DNA of 64,000 nucleotides from Portulaca oleracea. Lineage: Eukaryota; Streptophyta; Magnoliopsida; Caryophyllales; Portulacaceae. The notes below the pieces were generated by a model. That model saw only the letters and a list, made by a program, of their open reading frames with translations, was not told the origin of the DNA and ran no database searches. Location: positions 28,733,679 through 28,797,678 of the forward strand of contig CM055893.1 in NCBI GenBank assembly GCA_029582165.1, in the 5' to 3' direction. Below are positions 45,563-58,760 of the stretch, one piece after another (the first letter of the stretch is position 1; every line of letters starts with the position of its first letter). Position numbers and translations under genes: made by a program.

Positions 45563-45767
45563 GTGAGTAATTATATTGCTTTTGTAGATATGTATCAAGT
45601 TTGCTTGCCAAGTGCTCGATAAAATGCTCGAGTGAAATTTGTGTTAAAAATTGTATATCATAGTGCATTTTTTCTTCGTATCAATGCATCATTTCTGCTG
45701 TTTTGCTGTCCTATTGTTGAAATCGTTCACATTACATAGTTTGTTTCAGCTATCTAGTTGCTAATTA

Positions 45768-46025
45768 CACTACAAAAAAAGTGACTTTTACCAACAGATT
45801 TCTAGTGACAGATAAATTATCTGTTGGTAAAAGTTCTTATTTACCAACAGATTAAATATCTGTTGGTATTATTAATAATTTACCAACAATTATTTTATCT
45901 GTTGGTAAACAAATTTTATACCAACAGATACAAATTGAACTGTTGGTATTAAATTCATAGTACCAACAATTAAATTTTATGTTGGTATAATGGTGATTTT
46001 ACCGACAGATAAAAAATTGTTGGTA
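45768..46025. repeat. Left subterminal repeats of the CACTA element
   Basis: About nine TACCAACAGAT or TCTGTTGGTA motifs in alternating orientation, the presumed binding sites of the TNPA-type protein. Confidence 0.85.
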
Positions 46026-47590
46026 AAAGTTTTTAACACTAGGGCGCCAATTCACTAAAAAATTGCAAAAAAACAAACTTAACAAAATTGAAAAACCTCA
46101 GTCTCCTTATTCCCTAACCCTATCACGACCATTCCTCCCTTACCATCGCTCATCGCTAACCCCCCCCCTCTGCTCGTGTTCTCCCGGTCGCCGTCCCCTT
46201 CTGCTCATCGTCGCCGTCGTCGTCGCAGTCCATCATCTGCTCGTCGTCGCCGTCGTAGTCCCCATCATCCCCCATCGCGTCGCAGTCCCTCTACTCGTTT
46301 GCTCTGGTAATTCTCACTCATTTGATGATTTTTTTTTTGAAGTGAAATTGTCGTGGCGGGTTTCTGTGTTGTCTTTGCTGTCACGTTTGCTTTTGCTATC
46401 AAATCGTTCAACTTCCAAAGGAGGTAGAAAGAAATATATGTTCCCAAGTCGATCGATCTTGGAGAAGATCGAGATCGATTGTTCTGAGGATTTTCAAATA
46501 TAGTGATACCTTAGTTATGATATACTTGGATGGATGAACTTGTTAAGCAATAATTTTTGGTTATTCTATAAAGACAGTGCATGTTATGGCTATTAGTGTT
46601 TTCAATTCTGAAGTGAAATTGTTGCTGAATAATTGTACTAGGCATGCTTGTATTATTGTGTTGAGATCCCTGAATGTTTAGCTTCTTATGGACTGTAATT
46701 TTTGACTTTAACAGCAGTAGAGTTTGTACTAGGCAGTCAATCCAGGTTCTTTGTTTTGACATTTCTAGCTTGTTGTGCTATATTAATTGTCTGAAACTCT
46801 AAGCATTCAAAATCCGTCTACACAAGCCAGATGTGATCCTCCTCCTATTGAGATAAGGCCTGATGTTATGAAATGTAGAGCAGTTTGTAGGCGTCCATTG
46901 TATCTAGTTGTAATACTGTCCAACACTTAACATCAATCGCATGCTACCATCAAGACGGTTGGGGTTCTTAGGAAGCCTTACTTAATTTTTGGATCCTTTA
47001 CTGCGTGGGGTGTAGCAGCTGGGTGATTAACCGCCATTGTCCTTAGGAAGCCTTACTTACGTGGGTCGGATTTAGCTGAGATTACACAGGCGGTTGGGGT
47101 TTGGTATCAAGGCCCACCTGACCGGGTATTGGGCAGTTTATGAGGTTCAAACATCGTTGAAGCCTTTTGTGTTGTCGGAGCAGCAGGTGAGGCAAGCGAT
47201 TAATAATGCATATGCCTACTACAGAATTGGCAATAAGCTCTTAAGCTCTCTCAATTCTAACCATGGCTACGGGTCACTGTATGTTAGAGCAGGAGCATTA
47301 GGGATGAAATGTTTTGGTTTAATTTCTTTGTTTTTGTTGAGCGTCTATCTACTGTTTGACTGTTTAAGATGTTATGTCTGAGGATTGTGGTAGTTCTAAG
47401 GTTTTTTGGTTTAAGATGTTATCTGTGAGCATTAGTTTGCAATGTTATTTCAATTGTCTTCTATGATTAATGTGTAGTGTTTAATAGGTATCAATATATT
47501 ATTACTTTGAGCAATGTTGAGACAAGGGAGAATAGATGCTCAAGGAAGTGGTTTAATAGGTATCAATTGCAAAAACACATGATGGTTTTA
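46026..47590 (+). mobile_element. CACTA 5' leader and unrecognised segment
   Basis: A leader with CCCTAACCC and C/T- and GTCGTCGCCG-rich sequence (46100-46300), then AT-rich sequence. 47094-47381 is open (95 residues) but has no domain I recognise. The main TNP2 catalytic domain expected here is absent, which suggests an internal deletion. The phrase GAGACAAGGGAGAATAGATGC occurs twice (near 47520 and 47711), a small local duplication. Confidence 0.4.
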
Positions 47591-47595
47591 GGGAT

Positions 47596-48847
47596 TTGAA
47601 GTGGTTTAAAGGGTGGTTCGGAAATAAAAGTCGCCCCGAGTCTTCAATTGCTGAAAGATATATTGCCCAAGAATGTCTAACATACTGTACAAGGTATTTA
47701 CATGGGGTTGAGACAAGGGAGAATAGATGCTCAAGGAAGCATGAAGATGGTGGTTACACCTACAATGGACTATCAGTATTCTCTTTAAGTTACCACCCAC
47801 TATCTGCATTGAAAGACAAGCAACCTGATTATACCGTAATTGATCAAGCACACAATTACGTGTTGTCTAATTGCGATGAAGTTGAAGCTTATGCATAGTA
47901 AGTTTGAGTATCCAAGTGTCGTTCAAAATTTTTCAAGCATATCTCTCGTTTCTTATTCTTCTGTTGTGTACTATTTCAGAGAGCATTATGAGTTGGTTAG
48001 CAGTGAGTTTCGATCTGAAGATGAATCCCTAATTGAGATTCATAAAACGAGGTTTCCGAATTGGTTTTCCCATAATGTAAGTGTTAAGAAATGTGGTTAC
48101 ATAATTCGTGAACTAGTTATATACAACCTATTTAACATATAATCCTAATTTTTCAGGTTTCTAGGCATCTTCCATCTGATGATAAGATAGCTGTTAACTT
48201 GAAATACTCAAGTAGATTTCTAGACATGTGTATAAAGACCATGACTAAGATCAGTTGTAATGGGTACAACTGGCGTGTAAAGGAAGTCGACAAGGGTGTC
48301 AACCAAAATTCTGGTGTTATGGTCAACTCAATCACTGAAGAGGGAGAATTAGCTTGTTATGGTGTATTGACTGAGATAATTGAGTTGAGTTATCCTCATG
48401 GAAGAAAGGCCGTCTTGTTTCGATGTGATTGGGTGGATCCAATTAAAGGGGTCAAACAAGATGAATACAAATTCACTCAAGTTAACATTAAATCACGTTG
48501 GATAACAAACGAACCATTTATTCTTGCATCTCAAGCTATTAAAGTCTTTTATGTGCGTGAGCCGAAGGACAAAAAATTGGCATGTAGCAATTGCTACTAA
48601 GCCAAGAGATTTGTATGAAATGGAAGCAGATGTCATACCAGAAGTGGATCTCATTCAAGGAGTTGATTGCAATGTGCTCCGTGAAGATGAAATGAATTAT
48701 GCTAGAGAGGATAATGAGGGACTAACACTAGATGAACCGTTCATTGATGTGATTCAAGAGAATGATGATGTTGATATGGAGTTTGACTACAGTACATGTG
48801 AAAGTGATGAAGAAGACGATACCTTATATGACTATGGTTCTGATTAG
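47596..48847 (+). pseudogene. CACTA TNP2-type transposase, C-terminal part (DUF4218/DUF4216)
   Basis: 47596-47897 encodes a DUF4218-like segment (RPESSIAERYIAQECLTYC, TRYLHGVETRENR). A GTAAG donor at 47898 and CAG at 47977-47979 lead to 47980-48076 (FPNWFSHN), then a further exon from 48157. That exon carries the DUF4216-like segment (VLFRCDWVD, VKQDEYKFTQVN, EPFILASQAIKVFYV). A single frame shift at the A-run near 48571-48576 moves the end (KPRDLYEMEADVIPEVDL, acidic tail to 48847) to another frame. The N-terminal transposase is missing, so the product could not be catalytic. Confidence 0.85.
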
Positions 48848-49080
48848 CAATGTCTCGTTTGTAGTTGTTAAATGAAGATGAACATTTACTTATTTCAATT
48901 TTCTGAAATGACTATGTTGAGTGACTTTTGAGAAAATAATTTGTACCTTAGTTTTATCTTGTTTTTGTGCAACACTATATTTTAGTTGTGATCAATTTGT
49001 TTTCCTAACAAAAGTTACTTTGCTTATCATTGTTTATTAGACTATTAGACAAAACTAATTGAATTTGCATGCATTAGATT

Positions 49081-52014
49081 ATGGCATCTACAGAAAATAC
49101 TATCAGGAAGAGAAAGATTATATCAACAAATCAACTTTTGTAGTCAGTGGGTAGAAAACTGACTTCCAACAGGCAGAGTCAAGTTGCCACGAGTTGGACA
49201 GATGCGGATGCACCTCAGGCAACCTCAACTCGTCGTTCTTTATTCTCCGAGAAGCCAACCTCTCAAACAAATCGCACAAATGTTGTTAACAGTAAGTTTA
49301 AGCTACTTTAGCTTCAAACTCAGGTTTTTTTTCCCTGCTAATTATTATTTCAAAAACTCTTCTTTTTGGGTTGTTTTTATGGACTACTTACTGGAAGACA
49401 TGAAGCGTAAGTTGGATGCTAAAAAACATGATGCTTCTAAGAGTGCGAAATCACTTCAAAATGTCAGTGATTCAGGTTCTGAAGAAAATCTTCAAGTTCA
49501 TTCAAGTAAGTCTTGCATTGTTACTTCTATGGTCATGTACACCTTTTCATTTTTTATGCATATATTCTTACCATCCATGGTATGTTATGGCAAGGTCATC
49601 CAACAATGAGGTCAAATTGTAGTGCGAGTGCAGAAACGGGGAACAATGTGCACCAAAAAGAACCCACTGGAGATTCTACAACAAGGCGTTCAATAGGTAT
49701 ATTATTTTCTGTCCTTTTTCCCTTATTTAAAGTGACTAATTGTCTTGCTATCATCCCAACTAGGTTCATTTTATACTCATGCCATTTATCATGAATTATA
49801 TTACAGTTCATGTTTAAGCCTTTTTCTCATTTCATTGGCTATTTGAATAACCAATTTCTTTTCCATTTTTTAATTTTTTTTTTGTTATGCTCTATCATGG
49901 CAAGGTCATCCAATAAGCTCTGGAGATTATACTATAAGGCGTTCAATAGGTATACTCTATTCCTATATACATGACAAACTATTCTGAAAATTTTAATGAG
50001 GAAATCAACCTAGTGGACTTATGAGTACTATTATTTAGTGGAGATGGATCTATGAGTACTATTAGTGAGATGGAAACTTTGAATGGTTTAGTCAATCTGT
50101 ATTCAACTTGATCTACTCTAGTTTTAATAGGACAAAAGAATCCAATAGAAAAATCATTTTTAAGCTTTTTTCTCTTGTTATTTTGATGACCTTTTTCTTT
50201 TTTTCTATTATTTTGTTCTGGTATATGGAGATAATGACGATCATGATACTCCGTCAACTGAAGTTCATACTTCTCAAACTGGTTACAATATGACAAGTAG
50301 AAGGCGAATACGAGCAACCAAAGAAAAGAATGAGAAGGGTCGCGGTTATAACAAGACGAAGGTCTTAAAAGACCCGGTAAAAGTTGAAGTTACTGAGGAT
50401 CAACAACCTATTGGCGACTCGGCTAGGAAAATGTCCTCTTTGATTGGTTGCCTTGCACGAGACCCTCGAAAATTACCACTTGAATGTGAAGATTGGAGGA
50501 AGATACTGCGAGCGGCAAAGGAGGCCATATGGCAAGAAGTGAAGGTATGCATATGGTTGATGATTAATAAAACATGATTTAATACTTGTTAGAGTTCAAG
50601 TGCTTTGCTTTAAAAAAACTAAAATCGAGATGCCTCTACAAATGTTCATATTACTTTCCCGAAGGGAAGGAGCCATACAATTGGGCTCTACAGAAAATGA
50701 ATGCTTGTTGGAGAGGTTATAAATCAGAGTTAAAAGTTGCTTGTTTTGATGGAAGAACACATGATGAAGCAATATCAAAGAAGCCCGATCACATACCTAA
50801 GGAGACATGGGTTAAGTTAGTGAAGTTCTGGGAATCTAAAAAAGGAAAGGTAAATTTATGTCATTTATGATAACATTTGATAATTATGTAATAGTTATTA
50901 GAAGTCTAACTAGTTCTGAATCACTTATTCAAAGAAAACTAATTCATTATAATTTTAAAAATAATTAGGAAAGAACTAAAGCAGGCATTACGAATCGTGG
51001 GAAACTAAAGATGGCTCATTATGCTGGGACGAAGAGCTTTGCTCGTTTGCGTGCTGAAGAGGAGGTACTATAATCATTTGTTGATAGTATCATGATACTT
51101 TGTTAATGTTATATCCATTGTGCTTTATTTATCTAACTTCGTATTATATTTTATACTTAGGAAAAAGGTAATGAGTTGGATAAGCTTGGAGCATGGTTCT
51201 TGACCCATGTTCCTAAGAAGGGTTCAAAGTTAGACGATGCTTCAGCTGCAACAAAGGTTAACGAATCAAACATTATTATTTTTCATTGAAATATTTTCTA
51301 TGTTTCCTCTTTAATTATGCATCATCTTGTCATATTATTAATTTTGCAGCTCTCATTGGAGAATGAACTAGCTACCGCAGAAGAAGGTTCATCTGACACA
51401 GCTGCTCGTGATAAAATTTTTGAAAAAGTTGTTGCAGAAGATAAGAATGGCTATGCTAAGACTTATGGAATGGGAAGGAAGGTTCCTCGCTCCAACTCCA
51501 AGAGGTATGCCTTAGAGGAAGAACGAGCTAAAAGGAAGAAAATTGAGGAAAAGCAAAAGGAGAGCCAATAAAAAGTTAACTGTTTGGAGAAGAAACTTGG
51601 AAAAGTCACTGACTTGTTGAAAGTGATTATAGAACGCGGGGTACGTACTATCAATATTCCTATGTTTTAACCTTGGTGAATTGTGCTTGTCTTTTGTTTT
51701 ATATAAGTTATTGGTTGGCATATGCCAAGCATATAACTTGTATCATTTATGTTATTGGAAATCTATCATGTTCTTATATTGTTGTCAAATAATAGAGGAG
51801 AAATTGCATATGCTCCTTAGGTTGATTCTCCTTTTTTTTTTTTAATTTTGAATTAGTTGCATTAACTTATTTTTTGTCATAAATTTTATTGTAGGGATTG
51901 TCGGATGACCTTCTTGATTTGCTTGAGGATGATGATGCTGAAAGTGAAAATGAACATGAAGTTGAAGATATTGATGGCCGAAATGATGATGAACAAGAGA
52001 ATGATATCGTTTGA
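49081..52014 (+). pseudogene. CACTA TNPA-type protein (Transposase_24 / Ptta-En-Spm family), multi-exon, two nonsense codons
   Basis: TNPA-type proteins bind subterminal repeats and help excision. A likely start at 49081 (MASTENTIRKRKIISTN) meets TAG at 49141-49143. Recognisable exons are about 50225-50544 (RRRIRATKEKNEKGRG, IGCLARDPRKLPL), to about 50849 (YNWALQKMNACWRGYKSELK), 50969-51065, 51162-51256, 51350-51640 and 51895-52014, with GT/AG borders. TAA at 51569-51571 interrupts the coiled-coil-like part (EKQKESQ before, KVNCLEKKLGKVTDLLKVII after). The last exon is highly acidic and ends at TGA 52012-52014. Two stops argue against function unless the start lies downstream. Confidence 0.75.
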
Positions 52015-52339
52015 GTTTTATATATATGGACAAATTACGGTTAGACTTGTGTTTTTAGTTATATATGTACTAGTTACAAACAAGTTATTAGCAAGTTTTC
52101 TTTAACAAATTCAAATCATACATTCTAGTTATGTGTTTACGACAATGTATTTGTTACTCTATGATATGTGATGTTTTTAAGTGACTATTGTTTTTAGGTT
52201 TGTTCTTCTTTTTAGGTGGAACAAATATTTATATATGTACAAATATTTGTTAATACAGGGATATATTGAATGAGGCATTTACAATTAGCAGGTGGTTGCG
52301 AATGGCAAAAATGTAACTATTGATAGATACACGGTTTGG

Positions 52340-52762
52340 ATATATAATTATTACCAACAGATGTGTACATGTGCATAATACTATTACCAACAGATATAAG
52401 AGAATTATAATAAGTTTTGGCACCAAAACAGTACTACCAACATAAACAATCTGTTGGTACAAGTGATAACTTTGGCGCCAAAATTGTAACACCAACAATT
52501 TATTTTTGTTGGTAAAAGTCTGATTACCATCAGTTAAATATCTGTTGGTAACGCAATATGCAATACCAACAAATTTGATCTAATGGTGTTACTAAACAAT
52601 ACCAATAGATACACATATATGTTGGTATTACCTTTACCAACGGAGTTTTTACCAACAGTTTTGTGACAGATATTTATCTGTTGGCAAAAGCTATTACCAA
52701 CAGAAAAGTCACTTTTACCAACAGATATGGCCTTGTTGGTAAAAGTCACATTTCTTGTAATG
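52340..52762. repeat. Right subterminal repeats of the CACTA element
   Basis: About a dozen TACCAACAGAT/ATCTGTTGGTA variants in both orientations up to the terminus. Confidence 0.85.
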
Positions 52763-53271
52763 TTAATAATGCTGATGGTTATGCTATGCCTGTTGGATGT
52801 GTCATATGATTTTGACTTTGACAGACTTGAGATTGAGTTGCTTCTGACTTTGACTAAGAATCTCCTGTGAGTTAATTGGGTCAATGTTGCTGTTATGCAT
52901 TGTTGTTTCTTCTGGGATGAACTATATGCTGCTTGGGGTACAAAGGAAATAAGTTATCCATGTGAAATACTTGATGCTCCAATGTGCTACACACTTGACA
53001 TTCATTAGTGCATCTTATCTTTGTCTCAATGCATCTTTTGTACCAATATAGTGTTTGTCAGGATGGAGTGCATGTTTACCTAGACGAAGTGCATCATTTG
53101 TCTATTATAATGCATCATTTGTCCATCATAATGCATCATACTATTGACTGGATTTATTTTCAATATCAATGCATCTTTCCAGATTGTTGAATGTATTTTT
53201 TTTCAATGTCATATCGTATCATTTATTGATCATAATGCACCCTACGTGAAATTGTTTATAGACATAAACGT

Positions 53272-56200
53272 GAAAATCGTCGAATAACAGGAATGACACA
53301 AACGAAATGGCTATCAAGGATGTCACCATGCCCTGTTTACAAGTTCATATCTCAAGCTTCTAGTAAGCAAAAGAGAGATATAACTACTTGTGGGTTTGAG
53401 TCGTTACTTTAAGGCGGATGAGATCCCAGGAAGTCTAGCTCTAAGCCTTCTTAAACATTTTGATTGCAATAAATCATCTATTATCCTAGAAGGGACGAAG
53501 GAGTGTCACATCACAGAAGAAGATGTATATTTGACTATGAATTTTTCAAGAGGGACAATGACATTCAGGGAGTCTAAGAAAAATGAAGCAAGCAAAGAGA
53601 TACTGGTCAATTGGTGGCAACAATGACCTCATTACGTGATGGCATCCCCCTTGTTAATCAACTTGTCGATAGGATGAAAGAACAAAAAGAAGGGGGGACG
53701 AGTTCATTAGGAACTTTATAGTTCTTGAAGTGTCTACCCTTATAAAGGGTTGTCAAGACAACAAGATAAATCATTTGGTATTGATCAATCTTGGGGATGT
53801 GCGGAATGTTAACAAGTTTAATTTGTGCAAATTCACATTATCTGCTCTAGTGAATTGTACTGAAACATGCCAATCCAGGGGGGTATTACAAAAGCCCTAT
53901 CTTATTCCTTATGGTAAGTTTTTATTATTATATTTGTTGATACTTGTATCTCATTATGGGTTGATCGCTAACATAGATTTGGGGTTAGCTTTGTTATGTT
54001 GACAGGGTTCGTCTAAGATTAAGGGATATAGAACGAACCTTTCCCGACATGGAATGTTGGACCGCACAAGATTTGCAGGATCGATCCAAGGTGGAGACCG
54101 ACAAAAGATTCGGCAAGGGTAAAGTGGAGGACAGAATCAATCCCAACTGCCATCGGATACGGTTTGATAATGATCCCGATGACGAGACTCGGAAAAAGAA
54201 GGTAATATATACCACCAAACCTGGATAGTTTGGCTATTAAAAAATTTTCTAGTATTTTAATATATCACGTGTTTTAATGCATTCATTTAATATTTTCATG
54301 ATTACTATGCTTTTCAGTTATTCTAGTAAATGTCCTTGTTTTACGATAACCTACTTTTTCTCAATTACTGAGAGATCATTTCCCAAATTTAAGCGGAAGT
54401 TTATATAGAACATAATGCCAGTTTGCGGATAGTTCGAATGTAAAAAAAAATAATTACATGATTTTAATCCATAAATCACTTATTTTAATGTATTCTTTCC
54501 ATATTTTAGGTTTACTATACTTTCCAGTGCATATAAATTGGCCATGTCAACGTTTCTTTTTACCCGTATTCTCTATTCATGCCTTGCAGGCATGTGCCGA
54601 CAGATACATCGAAGCTGTGAAAAAATTCTCACAATGTGTTGTGGAATTGGTGGATGCATCAAATGAGGCCTAACAGGTGTTTCTGTCAAATGCAAAGCTG
54701 GATAGGTGTCAAGGGGCTCTGGTGGATTTTCTAAGTAACTGCCTACAACTAGACGCTTTTAAGGAGGTGGTTGGTCTTTCACAACGCATGAATAATAGCT
54801 CCACCAAAGCTGTTACTACATCGTTGAGCGAGGATGACAATTACTTTACTCAAAACGAAGAATTTTGGATGCTCTGCGAGGAGGTAGCAAGGAAGTACGA
54901 CAAGCCTTCAGGTACCGTACACCTAACCCCACCAAGTTTCAGTTTGGGGCTCGACCCCACACCAACACAAGCAAACACCACAGAGGTTCAGGACAACCCT
55001 AATAGCCATCCACAAGATGACCCTGCAAACACTCCACCAAACTGCAATCTAACACCTCGATCGGCAAGATGAGCAGCATGCACTGGCCAGAACTACATCT
55101 CCTCGGAATGTATACATCAGGGCTAGACCTCAACGGAATAAGAAGCCGGGGCCCCATCTGAGATCTCCTTTCTACTAAAAAAATATTCAGGCCTTGAAGA
55201 TCCTATCGGATGAACAGAAACATGTATCAGATTGGGTATTCATTCTATCTACCGATGGAGATGATGGGAGGTATCGTTCTTTCCAATTTATAGTATGTCT
55301 CTTCTTGTTCTCGATGCATCATTTCTATTAATGCAGTTTTGTTAGTGTGATTGTATGTTTACCTGTACGAAGTGCATCATTTGTCCATCATAATGCATCA
55401 TTTGTCCAACATAATGTTTACCTGGTTATTGTTGACTAGTTACGCATCTTATGCATCATTTGTAACATTACGTCAAGTGCTTATCTTTTTTTTTTTTTGT
55501 CATGGCAGTCAAATTGTATTTTTCGAAGAGCTTTTCAAGGTTACAAAGGCATAAATAAGTACTCTTGGAGGTGTAAGCAACGGATCATGTCATCTAGACA
55601 TGCATGTGATGAATCTGCACTGCCACTTGTTGAACCGTGCGGAGGGGAAGAAAACCGAGGAATCAATATCGAGATTCTTTTGTTCATATACTCCATATGT
55701 AAGTACTCAATTGACTGTTGATCAAGCATTATACGTATGTATTTTTTGCCACTTTTCTTCAAAGTTTGCTTCTTTCTATGGATGACACAGAATCATGCGG
55801 TTGCCCCGGCCAAAGGAGAATTTTCAAACACGATCTACAAGGAGTTCAACTCGGCTATGGATTATGAAGAGCAAAAGAACAACTGGCTTGTGTTCGCGGA
55901 CTCCAAATTGGTAACTTTTATGGGCTCAAAGTTATGTCTGAATACACATAAATGACTAATAAATAACACACATTCATACTTATCTTCGTGGGCAAATTTT
56001 TTTCCCCGCATTTGACGATGGACACGTTTTTGCGGTGTGCTTCAATTTCGAGCAGAAGAAAGTAGAGGTTATTGATTATGTGTCTTATTTCATTGGTGGC
56101 AAGGTTGCATACTATGATCACATTCTACTTCTGGTAAATTTTGATTCACATGGTGGAATATTATTATTCGTTAATATTTTGTCCGATAAGCAAGTTCTTA

Positions 56201-57441
56201 AATTAAATGTTGCTGCACTATTATGTATATTTTGGATTGCCATTTGATTTATTGTAGTTGTTTAGGGTTTTCTGCTGCGTGATCCAACTGTTTAGTTTTG
56301 TAATTCTGATTGGATTTGGTGGTAATTGGTGTTTGATTAGATGAAATTAGTTTGAGTTTTGATTTTGATTTGCTACATTCCTCAATTTTGAGTTTGGGAA
56401 GTAGATGGAAATCGGTGGAGGATTTAGACTTGTTTGAAGGGTTTGACTTGGTTTTTTTGGTTAAAATATATATTTTTCTCGTTGCATTTGCAGAACAGGG
56501 TTTGGTGAGTGATAATCATGAGTGAGTGATTAAAAAAGGGTATTTAGAGTTTTAAGTTGTATGATACTGTAAGCATGTATGAACTGAGGTTTGGTAGTTC
56601 AGTTGATCATTATTCATTATGGTATTGTTTGGTCAGGGATAAGTTTGAGTTGACCTTGTTCTTATTTATTATTAAAAGAAAACAAGGAAAAAAAGAAGAA
56701 AGGAAAAGGGAGTTGTTGATCTAGTCTTTATTTGGTGGATATTGTACAGGATCTTGGCTTTGATCATGATCACACCTCTTGCTTATAGATTTTGGTTAAT
56801 CCCAATTTGTAATTACGAAGGGGGTAATGTGCATATCAGATCCTTCAGTTATATTGGGTTTCTTTGGTTATAAGAGCATTAATTTGAGGCTGGAAGTTCG
56901 CTAAATCTGCCTAGGATGATTTGAGATTGTTTTGCATACAAACTAATTATGGCTTGCATCGTTTTGAATGTTACAGAAACATTGCTTCGCACAATACTTT
57001 GTTGCAAAAATACCTAGATCATCAAAGGCAAAATTTGTTTCGATCGAACATTTTCGGATCAAAGTTCTAAAGCTTCATTGGTCATCGATTTCAACTGGGG
57101 GACCACTCATAGATTCAGGAGTAGCAACTATGCGACATCTAGAAGCTTACATGGGCGATTCCCATAACTTTGATATCGGTTTCAAGAAATACAATGTGGG
57201 TGTCTCTTTCCTTTATTACATTTGTTGCCTCATTCACTTTTCAATGTTTTTGTTCAAATATAGCATAAACTTGTACTAATTTAGTTGGTGTTTTCTTTGT
57301 TTTTTTTGTCTTTTGAAGAAACCGTTGTTGACGAGGCTTAGGGTGGAATATTGCCACAAACTCATCGTGAATGATGAAAACTCTATTGCTTCTGAAATGG
57401 TTGAGACATGCAAAGCATATCAAGAAAGCATGGTTGGGTAG
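53272..57441 (+). pseudogene. Ulp1-like (C48) cysteine peptidase of transposon origin, broken, catalytic Cys replaced by Ser
   Basis: C48 peptidases process ubiquitin-like modifiers; plant transposons carry diverged copies. The N-terminal plant-TE region lies at 53272-53920 (MTQTKWLSRMSPCPVYKF, KADEIPGSLALSLLKHFDC, ITEEDVYLTMNF, STLIKGCQDNKINHLV). Exons at about 54005-54200 and 54592-55072 form the linker. The peptidase core begins near 55980: FFPAFDDGHVFAVCFNFE has the catalytic His (56023-56025) and VEVID the catalytic Asp (56074-56076). In 56968-57195 the segment LIDSGVATMRHLEAYMG has Ser (57115-57117) where the family has Cys. The final exon, 57319-57441, ends KLIVNDENSI...YQESMVG. Frame shifts near 53400 and stops near 53625 and 54671 confirm decay. 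Confidence 0.8.
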
Positions 57442-58760
57442 TAGCAACATGGAGATCATATAGTGAACAGATGTATCCACAGGAGATCGTATTGTGTTAA
57501 ACTATTTCTATATATATAGGATACTTTTTCTGTCATTTTTAAGAAGATTGGTCATTGGCAACACACAATTTTGATAGGCCAACGAGTACTCGTGGCATGC
57601 TTGTGATTGGAAATATGATTGATGCACTGTTTCCATCCACATTAATTCACCCTTTCCTTGTTATAGTGCATAGTTTCTTTGACATAGTGCATCGTCTAAC
57701 ATTGTTTGATACGTCTTTTTCTAAAAGAACACCAACTTGTGCGAGGGAAAAATAAGTGATAAGAAAAGCTGATATTTTTTTTATTATTTTCTAATTGTAT
57801 CAATGAACAAGGTTCTTTTTCGTCCGATTGCCAGTAACTTTGAGGTCTCATATTCTTTTTTTAATGAGCAAAATTCTTTTGCCGATGGTTCTGATTAGCA
57901 AGCTATAATTCAAGTCTCGTATGCTATACATTTAGCATACTTTTAAATAGGGTTTTGGCCAGTTTATGGATGATACAATTGTATGTGTGAGAATTCCATC
58001 ATCATGTTGTTGGCATTTTAGATTCATTGCATCTCATGGGACTATAACCATAATTGGGGTCATGCCAAATTCTCAAAGTTTGAACACTATTGGTACTGTT
58101 CATTTCTGTTGCTTTATGACTTATTAGACTTTTTGGTTTACATTTTAGCCCAAATCAAAAGTGATCTAGTTACATGTATCTTAAGCTATAAATCTGACAG
58201 AAGTATTGTTTTCTGTATAGGGTCCTTTGTTGTTTACTGTACACTCTTGTGCTATAAATCTGACAGAAGTGATCTAGTTACATGTATCTTAATTGATTTA
58301 ATGTATCCTTTCCTTGATAGAGTGCATACTTTCCATGACATAGTGCATCTTTTATTTCAATATTTCAATGTAGTTCATTACCTATCTAGCTTTTCCATTA
58401 TGTAGTGCATCTTTTCATGTTTTCAATGTACACTCTTTTCCACTATCAGAATGGAACCATTAACAATGATCTGTGGCAATTGTTTATTGAATATTTCCCT
58501 TTGCATAATGCATAAATCCACTGACAAAGTGTATCTTTTATGTCAATGTGTCATTTGGTATTTATTTTCTGCAATAGTTCATTGGTGGAGTGCATCTTTT
58601 ACATAAATTAGCAAACAAAAATTTATGTATTGAAATTACCCAATTTGCAATAACAATGTCGGATAATATATGTATGTATCTATAAAAATATTAAAGTGGT
58701 ATCAGAAAGAATATCAAAGTCATATCAGAAAGAATATGAAAGTGGTATCAAAAATAATAT
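57442..58760. mobile_element. Non-coding sequence between the Ulp1-like and FAR1-like pseudogenes
   Basis: Contains many AGTGCATC/AATGCATC phrases (57620-57690, 58295-58600) and a local repeat (GTGATCTAGTTACATGTATC at about 58161 and 58268). No gene is seen. Confidence 0.5.

Larger units (their letters stand above)
45768..52762 (+). mobile_element. CACTA (En/Spm) transposon, 6,995 bp, with TTA target duplication
   Basis: The left terminus is CACTACAAAAAAAGTGACTT; the complement of the right terminus is CATTACAAGAAATGTGACTT, so one CACTA base has mutated. TTA flanks both ends (45765-45767, 52763-52765). Subterminal regions (45768-46025, 52340-52762) carry many copies of ACCAACAGAT/ATCTGTTGGT in both orientations. 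Inside are the 3' part of a TNP2-type transposase gene and a TNPA-type gene, both in plus orientation and both damaged. The conserved TNP2 catalytic region is missing. Confidence 0.92.
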
